From RBG-16-68-21 sp035286665 (lineage in GTDB: Bacteria > Actinomycetota > Acidimicrobiia > Spongiisociales > UBA11373): a stretch of 8,241 bases of DNA. The notes under the pieces were generated by a model. That model saw nothing but the letters and a program-made list of their open reading frames with translations. It searched no databases and was not told the origin of the DNA. The stretch is from assembly GCA_035286665.1 (NCBI GenBank), contig DATECY010000179.1, positions 1 to 8,241 of the forward strand, in the 5' to 3' direction. This document shows positions 1 to 7,159 of this stretch, piece by piece. How positions within the stretch are numbered: position 1 is the stretch's first letter; each line of letters opens with the position of its first letter. The position numbers were made by a program, and so were the translations under genes.

Positions 1-3000
1 AGCCTCATCGTCGGCCGGACGTCGGTGTCGGCGACGGCGACGATCCAGGCCGTCGTCGCCTGGGAGGGTGGAGATCTCGGGTTCAACGAGGACAAAGAGC
101 GTCTCGACGCCTTCTCGTTCGCCGACCTCGACTATCCGCCCGCCTTCGACCAGGACCTGGGGAACCGTACCGATCCCGAGAGCATGGTGGTGTCGATCTC
201 TTCCCATGCCACCGACAGTCTCGGAGACCCGGTGACCTACTCGGCGACCGGGTTGCCGGCAGGAGTCGCCATCGACGGCGGCAGCGGGCTGATCTCGGGC
301 ACCGTGTCGTACTCCGCGGCAGCCGGGTCGCCGTACTCCGTCACGATCACTGCCGCGGACGCCGGTGGCAACAGCGCCACCGACACCTTCACCTGGACCG
401 TCACCAACGTGAACCGTGCCCCGTCCGTGACGTCGCCGGAGAGCCAATCGAATGCCGAAGGGGATGTTGTTTCGTTCACGGTCCCCGGGTCCGATCCCGA
501 TGGCGACACCCTCACCTGGACTGCCGGCGGACTGCCACCCGGGGTGACGATTGCACCGGGAACTGGTGCGATCTCGGGCACCATCGCCGACACCGCAGCG
601 CCCGGTTCGCCCTATTCGGTCACCGTCGTGGCGGCCGACGACGGTTCGCCGAACCTGTACACGGAGGTTGCGTTCTCATGGTCGGTGGCCGACACCAACC
701 GGGCGCCCGCGGTGACCAACCCGGGGAATCAGGCGAGCGCCGAGGGCTCAGCGGTGTCCCTCGCGGTGTCCGGGTCCGATCCCGACGGCGACACCCTCAC
801 CTGGTCGGCCACGGGGCTGCCGGGAGGGCTTTCGATCGCACCGGGCACCGGCGTGGTTGCCGGGACCATCACCTACGACGCCACGGATGAATCCCCGTAT
901 GCGGTCACGATCCGGGCCACCGACGACGGCTCACCGAGTCGGTACACCGAGGTGGCATTCACCTGGGTCATCACCAACGCCAATAGGCAGCCGAGCGCGG
1001 CCAATCCCGGTGATCAGTCCAGCGCCGAGGCCGACGTCGTCGCCGTCACTCTCGTCGCCACCGACCCCGACGGCGACACCCTCACATGGTCGGCCGCGGG
1101 ACTGCCCCTCGGTCTGTCAATCGCCCCGGCCACCGGAGTGATCTCCGGGACCGTCGGCTACGACGCGGCAGCCTCCTCACCGTTCGCCGTGACGGTGCGG
1201 GCCACCGACAACGGCGCGCCGAACCTCCACGACGAGGTCGCCTTCTCCTGGACGGTGACGGACACCAATCGAGCCCCTGTGTTCCAGGTGGTCCTCGAAC
1301 CCCGTACCGATCCCGAAGCGACCTCGGTGGTCCTGACGGCAGGCGCCACCGACCCCGACGGCGACCCGGTTGCCTACTCGGCGACCGGTCTGCCCCCCGG
1401 CATCTCCGTTCATCCGACCACCGGTACGATCCTGGGCACCATCGACTACACGGCGGCCGCCGGCTCGCCGTATGGGGTGACCGTCCACGCCGAGGACCCG
1501 GGTGGCGGCTTCACCGAACAGGCATTCGCGTGGACGGTCACCGACGTCCCCGTCGCCCTGCAGATAGCGAAGGACTCGGACTCCTCCGGGCCGGTTCGCC
1601 CCGGGGATGCCCTCGGCTACCGGGTGACGGTGACGAACACGTCGTCGGTGATCCACCGCGGGGTGGCGGTCGACGACCCGGTACCCACCGGGACGAGCTA
1701 CTTCCCGGGTTCGGCCGAGGTGACCCGTGCGGGCGCGGCGGTGGACGGTTTCGAGTCCCAGGACTACGCGAGTTCCTCGGGCTCGATCGCCTGGGGCGGG
1801 CCCTGGCAGGAGGCCGGCGACGACGGATCGAGCACCTCCGGCGTCGTGGTCGTCGAGGCCGATGTTCATTGCCGGCAAGCGGCGTGTCTGCGCATCGGCG
1901 GCGACGGGGTGGTCCTGGACGGCGTCTCCATCACGCGCCCCGTCGACCTGAGCGGCGCAACCACCCCTCGTCTCACCCTCGCCTATCAACGCCTCCTCCT
2001 GGGAGCGCCCGGCGGGGTCGTGACGGTGCAGGGCAGGGGCGGCGGTTCGGGGTGGGTGACCCTGGCCACCATCGATCTCACCGCTTCGAGCGGGTGGGCC
2101 ACCCTCGACCTCGACCTCTCGGCCGTGCCCGCCGCCGACACCGAGATCCGTCTGCTCGGATCGGGCACCGGGGTGGAGAGCATCCTCAGCATCGACGACG
2201 TCAGGGTGACCACCGGTGCGACCGTGTCGGTCTCCGGCACTGCGGCGCCGACGCTACTCAGCGGCGTCGACCTGTGGCCGGGTGAAATCCTCATGATCGA
2301 TTACCTCGTGGTTCTCGACGAGCCCAACTCCCAGACCCAACTGACGAACACCGCGACCACCTCCAGCGCCCAATTGACCGGCGGCGCGTCGGCGGCCGCA
2401 GTGGACTTCGTCGACCAGCCCCCGGCGTTCACGACCCCGCCTTCGGATCGAACGGACGCCGAAGGCGACGTGGTCGCCTTCGCGGTGGCGGCCGACGATC
2501 CGGAGGCAAGCCCTGTCACCTATTCGGCGTCCGGCCTGCCTTCCGGCATCGGCATCGATGCGGCTTCAGGAGTGATCTCGGGCGCTGCCGGATACGCCGG
2601 TTCGGTTTCGTCGCCGTACACCGTCGTGGTGACCGCCACCGACGCGGTCGGCCTCACCGGTACCAGCAGCTTCCAATGGATCATCGTCGACACCAATCGC
2701 CCGCCAACCGTCACCAATCCGGGGCCGCTGGCTGTGGCCGAGGGTGACCCGGTGACGTTGGCGATCGCCGGTTCCGATCCCGATGGCGACGCCGTCACCT
2801 GGTCGGCGAGCGGTCTCCCCGACGGCCTGTCGATCGGCGCTGCTTCCGGCGTGATCTCCGGAACGGTGTCCTACGTGGCAGCCGCAGGATCTCCCTACTC
2901 CGTGACGATTCGCGCCACCGATGGCGGCTCACCCAACTTGTACGACGAGGCGGCGCTCACCTGGACGGTGGCCAACACCAACCGTTCCCCCACCGTCACC

Positions 3001-5883
3001 AGCCCGGGCGCGCAGACGAGCGCCGAGGGTGCCGTGGTGTCGGTGCCGGTCGCCGGATCCGATCCGGACGGCAACGGTCTCACCTGGTCGGCGACCGGCC
3101 TCCCGGGCGGGTTGTCCATCGATGGGTCGAGCGGCGTGATCACGGGAAGCGTCGGCTACACCGCGTCGCCCGGGTCGCCGTATGCGGTGACGGTGCGCGC
3201 CACCGACGATGGCTCGCCGAACCTGTACGACGAGCGGACGTTCGGGTGGACGGTCACCGACACCAATCGGGCGCCGATCCTCGCCAACCCGGGGGCTCAG
3301 TCGTCGGCCGAAGGAGCGTCGGTGTCGATGCCGGTGAGCGGGTACGACCCCGATGGCGACGCGATGACCTGGTCGGCGACCGGACTCCCGGCAGGGCTCT
3401 CGATCTCCCCGTCGACCGGTGTCGTCTCGGGCACCATCGCGTACACCGCCTCGGCCGGCTCGCCGTACTCCGTCACCCTGTCGGCTGCCGACGAAGGTAC
3501 GCCCACGCTCACCACGCAGGTCTCGTTCGTCTGGACGGTGCAGAACACCAATCGCGCCCCCTCGGTCACCAACCCGGGCCCCCAGGGTGGCGCAGAGGGT
3601 CAGGCCGTTTCCCTGGCCGTTGCCGGATCGGACGCCGATGGCGACACGCTTGTCTGGTCTGTTACGGGGCTGCCGGCGTCCCTCACCATCGATCCCGGCA
3701 CCGGGGTGATCAGCGGTGCGCTCGGTTTCTCGTCGTCAGGGGCGCAGACGGTCACCCTGCGTGCCTCCGATGATGGGACCCCACGCCTCTTCACCGAAGT
3801 GTCATTCACCTGGACGGTGCAGAACACCAATCGGGCGCCCACCCTGCAAAGCCCCGGCTCCCCGACCAACGCCGAGGGTGACACCGTGTCGCTGGCGATC
3901 GGTGCGTCGGACCCCGACGGTGACCGGCTCTCGTTCACGGCGGCCGGGCTTCCCCCCGGGCTCACGATCGATGCCGCCACCGGCAGCATCAGCGGAACCC
4001 TTGGGTACGCGCTCGGCGATCGGTACCCGGTCACCCTCACCGTCGTCGATGACGGGGTTCCCCCGCTCTCGTCGCTGGTCTCGTTCCAATGGGTGATCGC
4101 CGACACGAACCGGCCTCCTGTTCTGACGGTCCTCGGGAACCGCAGCAATGAGGTGGGTGAGAGCGCGTCGTTGTCGCCGAGCGCGACCGACCCTGATGGC
4201 GACGGTCTCGTCTGGTCGGCTGCCGGGCTCCCCAACGGGATGTCGATCTCGGGGGCCACCGGTCAGATCAGCGGCACGGCCACCGCGCCGGGAGCCTTCA
4301 CCGTCACCGTCACCGCCACCGACGACGGCGTTCCCCCGATGGCATCTTCGTCCTCGTTCGGGTGGACCATCGTGTCGCCACCCGGCTTCCCCGTGGTGGA
4401 GAGTGTCTCCGAACAGACGAATCATGTTGGTGATCGGGTGTCCCTGACGATTCATGGTTCCCACCCCGGCGGTCTGGACATCGAGTACGCAGCTACCGGT
4501 CTGCCTGCAGGGCTGACGATCGACGCGGGCACCGGCAGGATCACCGGCACGACGACCTCTCCGACGAAGACGTTCGTCATCGTGACCGTGACCGACACAC
4601 GCGGTCAGCAGACTTCGGCGACCTTCGTGTGGACCGTCGCGACGCTCGTCGATGAGCCTCCCGTGGTCGCCGACGACTCGGTGTCGGTCGCCTCCGACAC
4701 CATCCCCGACGGCGGTGTGGTGCTCGACGCCGTCGGCAACGATCATGACCCTGAAGACAAGGCGCTCACGATCGTGTCGGTCGGCCCGGCGCCGGTGGGG
4801 TCGGTGTCGATCGTCGACGGATTGGTCGTGTTCACTCCGCCGGGCGGCTGGATCGGTACCACCACCTTCCCCTATCGGGTCGCCGATCCTGCGGGGAACG
4901 TCTCGGAAGGATGGATCACGGTCACCGTCGAGGAGTCGCTGTCGGTTCGCCTTGGAACCAGGGCGCTCGCCATCGAGGCGTCGACCCCTCGGTCGGCGTC
5001 CTTGGCGGAACTGGGACGCCTCAATCCCAGTGCCGGCACCGAGGTGCTGCTCGGCACGGTGCTCCAGTCGCTCTACATTCTCAGGATCCCGTTGGCGCTC
5101 CTCGGTGGCGCGGTGTTCTGGTCACTGCTGCTCGGTGGCCTGCTCAACCTCGGGTTCGTGTTCCGCGGCGGGATTCCCCGTTTCGTGAGGCACACGTCGC
5201 ATGCGGCGGCTGTGGTGATGGTCCCGCTCGGCGGCAAGGTCGACGTCCTCGATGCCCCCGGTTCCGGAGCAGTGCTCGGAAAGCTGCTGTCCACCGACCG
5301 GGGTCTCGAGGCCGGGCGGAGAGTGGAGGCGCATGGACAGGAGTGGGTCGAGATCGGTTTCGACGACCGCCGCGGGTGGGTGCCGGCGATCAATCTGACG
5401 GAAGAGGTAGATCGGTCGTGGTTCGCCGACGACCCGGAACCGGTCGCGATCGTCAAGGAGTTCGTCGCCCGTCTCCGCACTCGACAGGACTTCAGCGACC
5501 TGGTGTCGTCCAACGGCTTGTTCGTCTCCCATCACGACGGTCTCCTCCACTTTCCCCCGAGTGTGCTCCCGTCAGTGATGGATGATCCGACCACTCATCT
5601 CTGGAAGGGAAGGAACCCTGCATATCCGGACTTCGCCGGAACCTTCGATCTTGCCGTGGCGACCACCGTGCTCGACGCGTTCGACCATCCCTTCCGCGAG
5701 CTCCTGCACGACGCGACGGCCGTTCCATCCACGGTGGTCCCGGTGGAGTTCGCCAACTTCCACCACATAGCCATCGGCGCCGACGTCCACGGCCCGGAGC
5801 GCCTCGATCAGCCGGCCTGGTTGGTGGTCTTCTCCTACGAGTCTGGCCGCCCGAAGATCATCGGGCTGGTGAAGGAAGGCTGA
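1..5883 (+). CDS. Giant multi-domain Ig/cadherin-like repeat surface protein with C-terminal membrane anchor and SH3-like tail (5' end missing)
   Basis: The frame is open from base 1 with no upstream stop, so the GTG at 25 is probably internal and the true start lies outside the window. The 1960 visible residues, numbered from base 1, hold: a short lead (1-45); five He_PIG-type Ig repeats (46-515); a DUF11-like domain with an inserted beta-rich module (516-806); eight more Ig repeats (807-1554); a Big_9/cadherin-like domain (about 1555-1646, with VADDS and GNDHDPEDKALTI); a 26-residue hydrophobic segment (1696-1721); an SH3-like domain (about 1737-1803, ending GWVPAINL); and a tail domain of unknown function (1804-1960). 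Most repeats carry the acidic DPDGD motif, which may bind calcium. Basic residues (FRGGIPRFVRH) follow the hydrophobic segment, so by the positive-inside rule the repeats are outside and the tail inside. An adhesive or cell-envelope role is inferred from architecture only. Coding and domain style are secure; function is not. Confidence 0.93.
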   Translation, partial: SLIVGRTSVSATATIQAVVAWEGGDLGFNEDKERLDAFSFADLDYPPAFDQDLGNRTDPESMVVSISSHATDSLGDPVTYSATGLPAGVAIDGGSGLISGTVSYSAAAGSPYSVTITAADAGGNSATDTFTWTVTNVNRAPSVTSPESQSNAEGDVVSFTVPGSDPDGDTLTWTAGGLPPGVTIAPGTGAISGTIADTAAPGSPYSVTVVAADDGSPNLYTEVAFSWSVADTNRAPAVTNPGNQASAEGSAVSLAVSGSDPDGDTLTWSATGLPGGLSIAPGTGVVAGTITYDATDESPYAVTIRATDDGSPSRYTEVAFTWVITNANRQPSAANPGDQSSAEADVVAVTLVATDPDGDTLTWSAAGLPLGLSIAPATGVISGTVGYDAAASSPFAVTVRATDNGAPNLHDEVAFSWTVTDTNRAPVFQVVLEPRTDPEATSVVLTAGATDPDGDPVAYSATGLPPGISVHPTTGTILGTIDYTAAAGSPYGVTVHAEDPGGGFTEQAFAWTVTDVPVALQIAKDSDSSGPVRPGDALGYRVTVTNTSSVIHRGVAVDDPVPTGTSYFPGSAEVTRAGAAVDGFESQDYASSSGSIAWGGPWQEAGDDGSSTSGVVVVEADVHCRQAACLRIGGDGVVLDGVSITRPVDLSGATTPRLTLAYQRLLLGAPGGVVTVQGRGGGSGWVTLATIDLTASSGWATLDLDLSAVPAADTEIRLLGSGTGVESILSIDDVRVTTGATVSVSGTAAPTLLSGVDLWPGEILMIDYLVVLDEPNSQTQLTNTATTSSAQLTGGASAAAVDFVDQPPAFTTPPSDRTDAEGDVVAFAVAADDPEASPVTYSASGLPSGIGIDAASGVISGAAGYAGSVSSPYTVVVTATDAVGLTGTSSFQWIIVDTNRPPTVTNPGPLAVAEGDPVTLAIAGSDPDGDAVTWSASGLPDGLSIGAASGVISGTVSYVAAAGSPYSVTIRATDGGSPNLYDEAALTWTVANTNRSPTVTSPGAQTSAEGAVVSVPVAGSDPDGNGLTWSATGLPGGLSIDGSSGVITGSVGYTASPGSPYAVTVRATDDGSPNLYDERTFGWTVTDTNRAPILANPGAQSSAEGASVSMPVSGYDPDGDAMTWSATGLPAGLSISPSTGVVSGTIAYTASAGSPYSVTLSAADEGTPTLTTQVSFVWTVQNTNRAPSVTNPGPQGGAEGQAVSLAVAGSDADGDTLVWSVTGLPASLTIDPGTGVISGALGFSSSGAQTVTLRASDDGTPRLFTEVSFTWTVQNTNRAPTLQSPGSPTNAEGDTVSLAIGASDPDGDRLSFTAAGLPPGLTIDAATGSISGTLGYALGDRYPVTLTVVDDGVPPLSSLVSFQWVIADTNRPPVLTVLGNRSNEVGESASLSPSATDPDGDGLVWSAAGLPNGMSISGATGQISGTATAPGAFTVTVTATDDGVPPMASSSSFGWTIVSPPGFPVVESVSEQTNHVGDRVSLTIHGSHPGGLDIEYAATGLPAGLTIDAGTGRITGTTTSPTKTFVIVTVTDTRGQQTSATFVWTVATLVDEPPVVADDSVSVASDTIPDGGVVLDAVGNDHDPEDKALTIVSVGPAPVGSVSIVDGLVVFTPPGGWIGTTTFPYRVADPAGNVSEGWITVTVEESLSVRLGTRALAIEASTPRSASLAELGRLNPSAGTEVLLGTVLQSLYILRIPLALLGGAVFWSLLLGGLLNLGFVFRGGIPRFVRHTSHAAAVVMVPLGGKVDVLDAPGSGAVLGKLLSTDRGLEAGRRVEAHGQEWVEIGFDDRRGWVPAINLTEEVDRSWFADDPEPVAIVKEFVARLRTRQDFSDLVSSNGLFVSHHDGLLHFPPSVLPSVMDDPTTHLWKGRNPAYPDFAGTFDLAVATTVLDAFDHPFRELLHDATAVPSTVVPVEFANFHHIAIGADVHGPERLDQPAWLVVFSYESGRPKIIGLVKEG
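136..1545 (+). repeat. First He_PIG-type repeat block (5 units)
   Basis: Five in-frame tandem units begin at 136, 424, 709, 994 and 1279, with lengths of 96, 95, 95, 95 and 89 residues. Each unit opens with a strand such as VTNPGxQ and AEGxxVSL, then carries DPDGDxLTWSATGLPxGLSI, TGxISGT, SPYxVTVRATDDGSPNL and a closing FxWTVxxTNRAP. The TNRAP linker joins units 2-5. The first and fifth units diverge most: both have an NRTDPE or PRTDPE opening in place of AEG, and a YSATGLP core. Confidence 0.9.
1546..2418 (+). other. DUF11-like domain interrupted by an inserted jelly-roll/MAM-like beta module
   Basis: The first half of a DUF11-type repeat (LQIAKDSDSSGPVRPGDALGY, then TVTNTS, DDPVPTGTSYFPGS) runs to about 1743. 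Its usual second half (LWPGEILMIDYLVVLDE, then TNTATTSS) resumes near 2215. The roughly 157 residues between them begin with DGFES and end with a SIDDVRVTT strand, a pattern typical of extracellular galactose-binding or MAM/jelly-roll modules. The two cysteines at bases 1870 and 1885 (C-x4-C) are the only cysteines in the visible protein. Domain names come from remembered family patterns and were not checked by a search. Confidence 0.65.
2419..4662 (+). repeat. Second He_PIG-type repeat block (8 units)
   Basis: Eight in-frame tandem units begin at 2419, 2707, 2992, 3277, 3562, 3841, 4120 and 4387. Their lengths are 96, 95, 95, 95, 93, 93, 89 and 92 residues. Units 2-4 keep the exact 285-bp period seen in the first block and share the SPYxVT and TNRxP signatures with it. 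The last two units have lost the TNRAP linker and are the most divergent, as expected of older edge copies. Confidence 0.9.
5086..5163 (+). other. Predicted transmembrane segment of the giant protein
   Basis: The translation IPLALLGGAVFWSLLLGGLL followed by NLGFVF is 26 uncharged, strongly hydrophobic residues. It is preceded by another fairly hydrophobic stretch (VLLGTVLQSLYIL) ending in an Arg, so a two-helix hairpin cannot be excluded. FRGGIPRFVRH after the segment is basic, which favours a cytoplasmic C-terminus. Confidence 0.75.
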
Positions 5884-5936
5884 GGCCGACCTCTGCAGCT
5901 TGCAGGCGCGCCCGGGGGTTTCGGGGCCGGAGACGG

Positions 5937-5967
5937 CTGACGGTCCGGGGCGAAGCCCCGGTACGCT
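5937..5967 (+). promoter_or_regulatory. Predicted leaderless promoter of the nucleotidyltransferase gene, with a dyad in its spacer
   Basis: A TACGCT -10 element (TANNNT) lies at 5962-5967, only six bases before the ATG at 5974, and no Shine-Dalgarno sequence is present. That is the usual arrangement of leaderless actinobacterial transcripts. CTGACG at 5937-5942 is a possible -35 with a 19-bp spacer. The spacer contains a perfect 7-bp inverted repeat, CCGGGGC/GCCCCGG, at 5945-5951 and 5955-5961 around a GAA loop. The dyad could be an operator, or a weak terminator for the giant gene ending at 5883, although no T-tract follows. Confidence 0.5.
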
Positions 5968-5973
5968 CATCCC

Positions 5974-6600
5974 ATGTCCCGTACCGCCGCGATCGTTCTC
6001 GCCGCCGGTGGATCGCGTCGGCTGGGACGGCCCAAGCAGCTCATCCCGTTTCGAGGCAGGCCGCTCCTCGAGCACGTCGTGAATTCGGCCCGGTCCTGGC
6101 TGGTGGATGAGGTGGTTGTCGTCCTCGGTGCCCATTCTGAGGAGATCTTGGAAGCCGTCGACTTCGGTGATGCCGTGATTGTCATCAATGAGGATTGGGA
6201 CGAGGGGATGGCGTCGTCGCTGCGCGTAGGACTCGACTTCCTCACCCAAGACGCGTCGTTCGAGAGAGCGTTCGTCGTCCTCGGCGATCAGCCCGACATC
6301 CCTGCGGACGTCATCGCCGGCTTGCTCGCCGCCGCCGAGACGGCCACTCGCCCCGCCCTCGTCCCGCTCTACCGCTACGAGCGCGCCAACCCGGTGTTGT
6401 TCGACCGGTCGCTCTGGGCCCGGCTCATGTCCTTCGAGGGCGATCTCGGGGCTTCGGGGGCGCTCAAGGCCCACCCGGAGTGGGTCGAGGAGATCCGCTT
6501 CGACCACCTTCCCCCGCGCGACGTGGACACCGAGGACGACGTCGCAGACCTGGACGCGCTCGGAGGCCGGTCCGATCCGGGGCGCCCCGCGAATCGGTAG
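5974..6600 (+). CDS. MocA/MobA-like NTP transferase (probable molybdenum cofactor cytidylyltransferase family)
   Basis: The 208-residue protein has the one-domain MobA-like nucleotidyltransferase fold. Residues 9-23 (LAAGGSRRLGRPKQL) form the nucleotide-binding loop, with Lys21 as the likely phosphate-contacting lysine. VLGDQP (102-107) carries the metal-binding Asp, and NPVLF (139-143), GDLGA (156-160) and DVDTEDD (183-189) are the other family signatures. In this family LAAG, rather than LAGG, goes with CTP use (MocA type), so transfer of CMP to molybdopterin-molybdate is the first guess. In MocA systems the product feeds xanthine-dehydrogenase-type enzymes, but none is encoded in the window, so another sugar- or cofactor-nucleotide product is possible. 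The ATG at 5974 is placed by the N-terminal beta strand (AAIVLAAG) and the leaderless -10 just upstream. The length is normal for the family. Confidence 0.85.
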   Translation: MSRTAAIVLAAGGSRRLGRPKQLIPFRGRPLLEHVVNSARSWLVDEVVVVLGAHSEEILEAVDFGDAVIVINEDWDEGMASSLRVGLDFLTQDASFERAFVVLGDQPDIPADVIAGLLAAAETATRPALVPLYRYERANPVLFDRSLWARLMSFEGDLGASGALKAHPEWVEEIRFDHLPPRDVDTEDDVADLDALGGRSDPGRPANR

Positions 6601-6624
6601 CCTGCGATCCATCGGCGGATCGCA
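6598..6624 (+). promoter_or_regulatory. Possible -10 element and 8-bp inverted repeat before the DUF4332 gene
   Basis: TAGCCT at 6598-6603 fits the TANNNT -10 pattern and overlaps the stop codon of the nucleotidyltransferase gene; no good -35 is visible. From 6603 to 6624, TGCGATCC and GGATCGCA form a perfect 8-bp inverted repeat around the 6-nt spacer ATCGGC. The repeat would sit over the predicted transcription start, as an operator might, or form a stem in the intergenic RNA. No T-tract follows it, so an ordinary rho-independent terminator is less likely. Confidence 0.4.
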
Positions 6625-6667
6625 ATCCTCAAGAGCGACCGCAGCACAACACTTGTCGGAGGACGAG

Positions 6668-6674
6668 AGAGGAG
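6668..6674 (+). promoter_or_regulatory. Ribosome binding site of the DUF4332 gene
   Basis: AGAGGAG lies four bases before the ATG at 6679. It sits in a purine-rich stretch and supports that start. Confidence 0.6.
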
Positions 6675-6678
6675 CGGG

Positions 6679-7083
6679 ATGCCTTCCATCGATGCGATTG
6701 AGGGGATTGGTCCCACGTACGCCACGAGGTTGCGCAAGGCGGGAATCCGGACGACCGAGGCACTGCTCAAGCGAGGCGCGAGTCGCGTCGGTCGCAAGCA
6801 AGTCGCTACGGCCTCCGGTCTCACCGAGCATCAGATACTCGAGTGGGTGAACCGCTCGGACCTGATGCGGGTCAAGGGTATCGGCGAGGAGTACTCGGAT
6901 CTTCTCGAGGCATCTGGGGTGGACACGATCAAGGAATTGCGGACCCGCAAGGCGGCCAACCTCCACGCCAAGATGGTGGAGGTCAACGAGAAGAAACACC
7001 TCGTGCGTCGGCTTCCCACCGAGGGCATGGTCGCGGGGTGGATCGTCGGGGCGGCCAAACTGCCCCCGGCGGTCAAGTACTGA
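6679..7083 (+). CDS. DUF4332-family helix-hairpin-helix protein
   Basis: The 134-residue protein has two helix-hairpin-helix motifs in tandem. The first is IEGIGPTYATRLRKAGI (residues 7-23) and the second VKGIGEEYSDLLEASGV (65-81). The GIG hairpins are the type that contacts the DNA backbone without sequence specificity. Around them are the features of actinobacterial DUF4332 proteins: RTTEALLKRGAS, a GR-K box (38-40), LEWVNRSDLMRVKGIG, NLHAKMVEVNEKKHLVRRLP and a C-terminal PPAVKY. There is no signal peptide, membrane segment or catalytic motif, so a cytoplasmic nucleic-acid-associated or scaffolding role is inferred. The DNA substrate and pathway are unknown. The gene lies 78 bp after the nucleotidyltransferase gene on the same strand and may be co-transcribed with it or use its own promoter. 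Family assignment is confident, function is not. Confidence 0.9.
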   Translation: MPSIDAIEGIGPTYATRLRKAGIRTTEALLKRGASRVGRKQVATASGLTEHQILEWVNRSDLMRVKGIGEEYSDLLEASGVDTIKELRTRKAANLHAKMVEVNEKKHLVRRLPTEGMVAGWIVGAAKLPPAVKY

Positions 7084-7107
7084 GCACCCTCCAGAGCTGC
7101 TGAACGA

Positions 7108-7141
7108 GAGAAGGGGCCCCGCGCTCGCGGGACCCCTTCTC
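7108..7141. terminator. Bidirectional terminator-like hairpin between convergent genes
   Basis: GAGAAGGGGCCCCGCG (7108-7123) pairs with CGCGGGACCCCTTCTC (7126-7141), with one C/A mismatch in 16 positions. In RNA from the minus strand that mismatch becomes a U-G wobble, so the stem is complete in that direction. The hairpin lies 24 bp after the DUF4332 stop and 18 bp after the minus-strand operon's stop. Neither side has a clear U-tract, which is common for terminators in GC-rich actinobacteria. Confidence 0.75.
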
Positions 7142-7159
7142 GTCGTCGAAGTCCGCGGC

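Noticed and set aside
1177..1989. A 270-codon open frame on the minus strand
   Set aside because: It is an antisense shadow of the repeat gene, rich in Arg/Gly/His, with no start signal or domain.
1086..2285. A 399-codon open frame on the plus strand inside the giant gene
   Set aside because: The translation is almost all Arg, Gly, Pro and His with no motif. It is an out-of-frame shadow of the Ig-repeat gene.
136..4662. Mobile element or tandem gene duplication as the source of the 285-bp periodicity
   Set aside because: The period is in frame, matches one protein domain and continues without stops. It is an internal domain repeat, with no transposase or terminal inverted repeats nearby.
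5893..5905. CTGCA-GCT-TGCAG inverted repeat just after the giant gene as a terminator
   Set aside because: The stem is only 5 bp with no T-tract, too weak to call.
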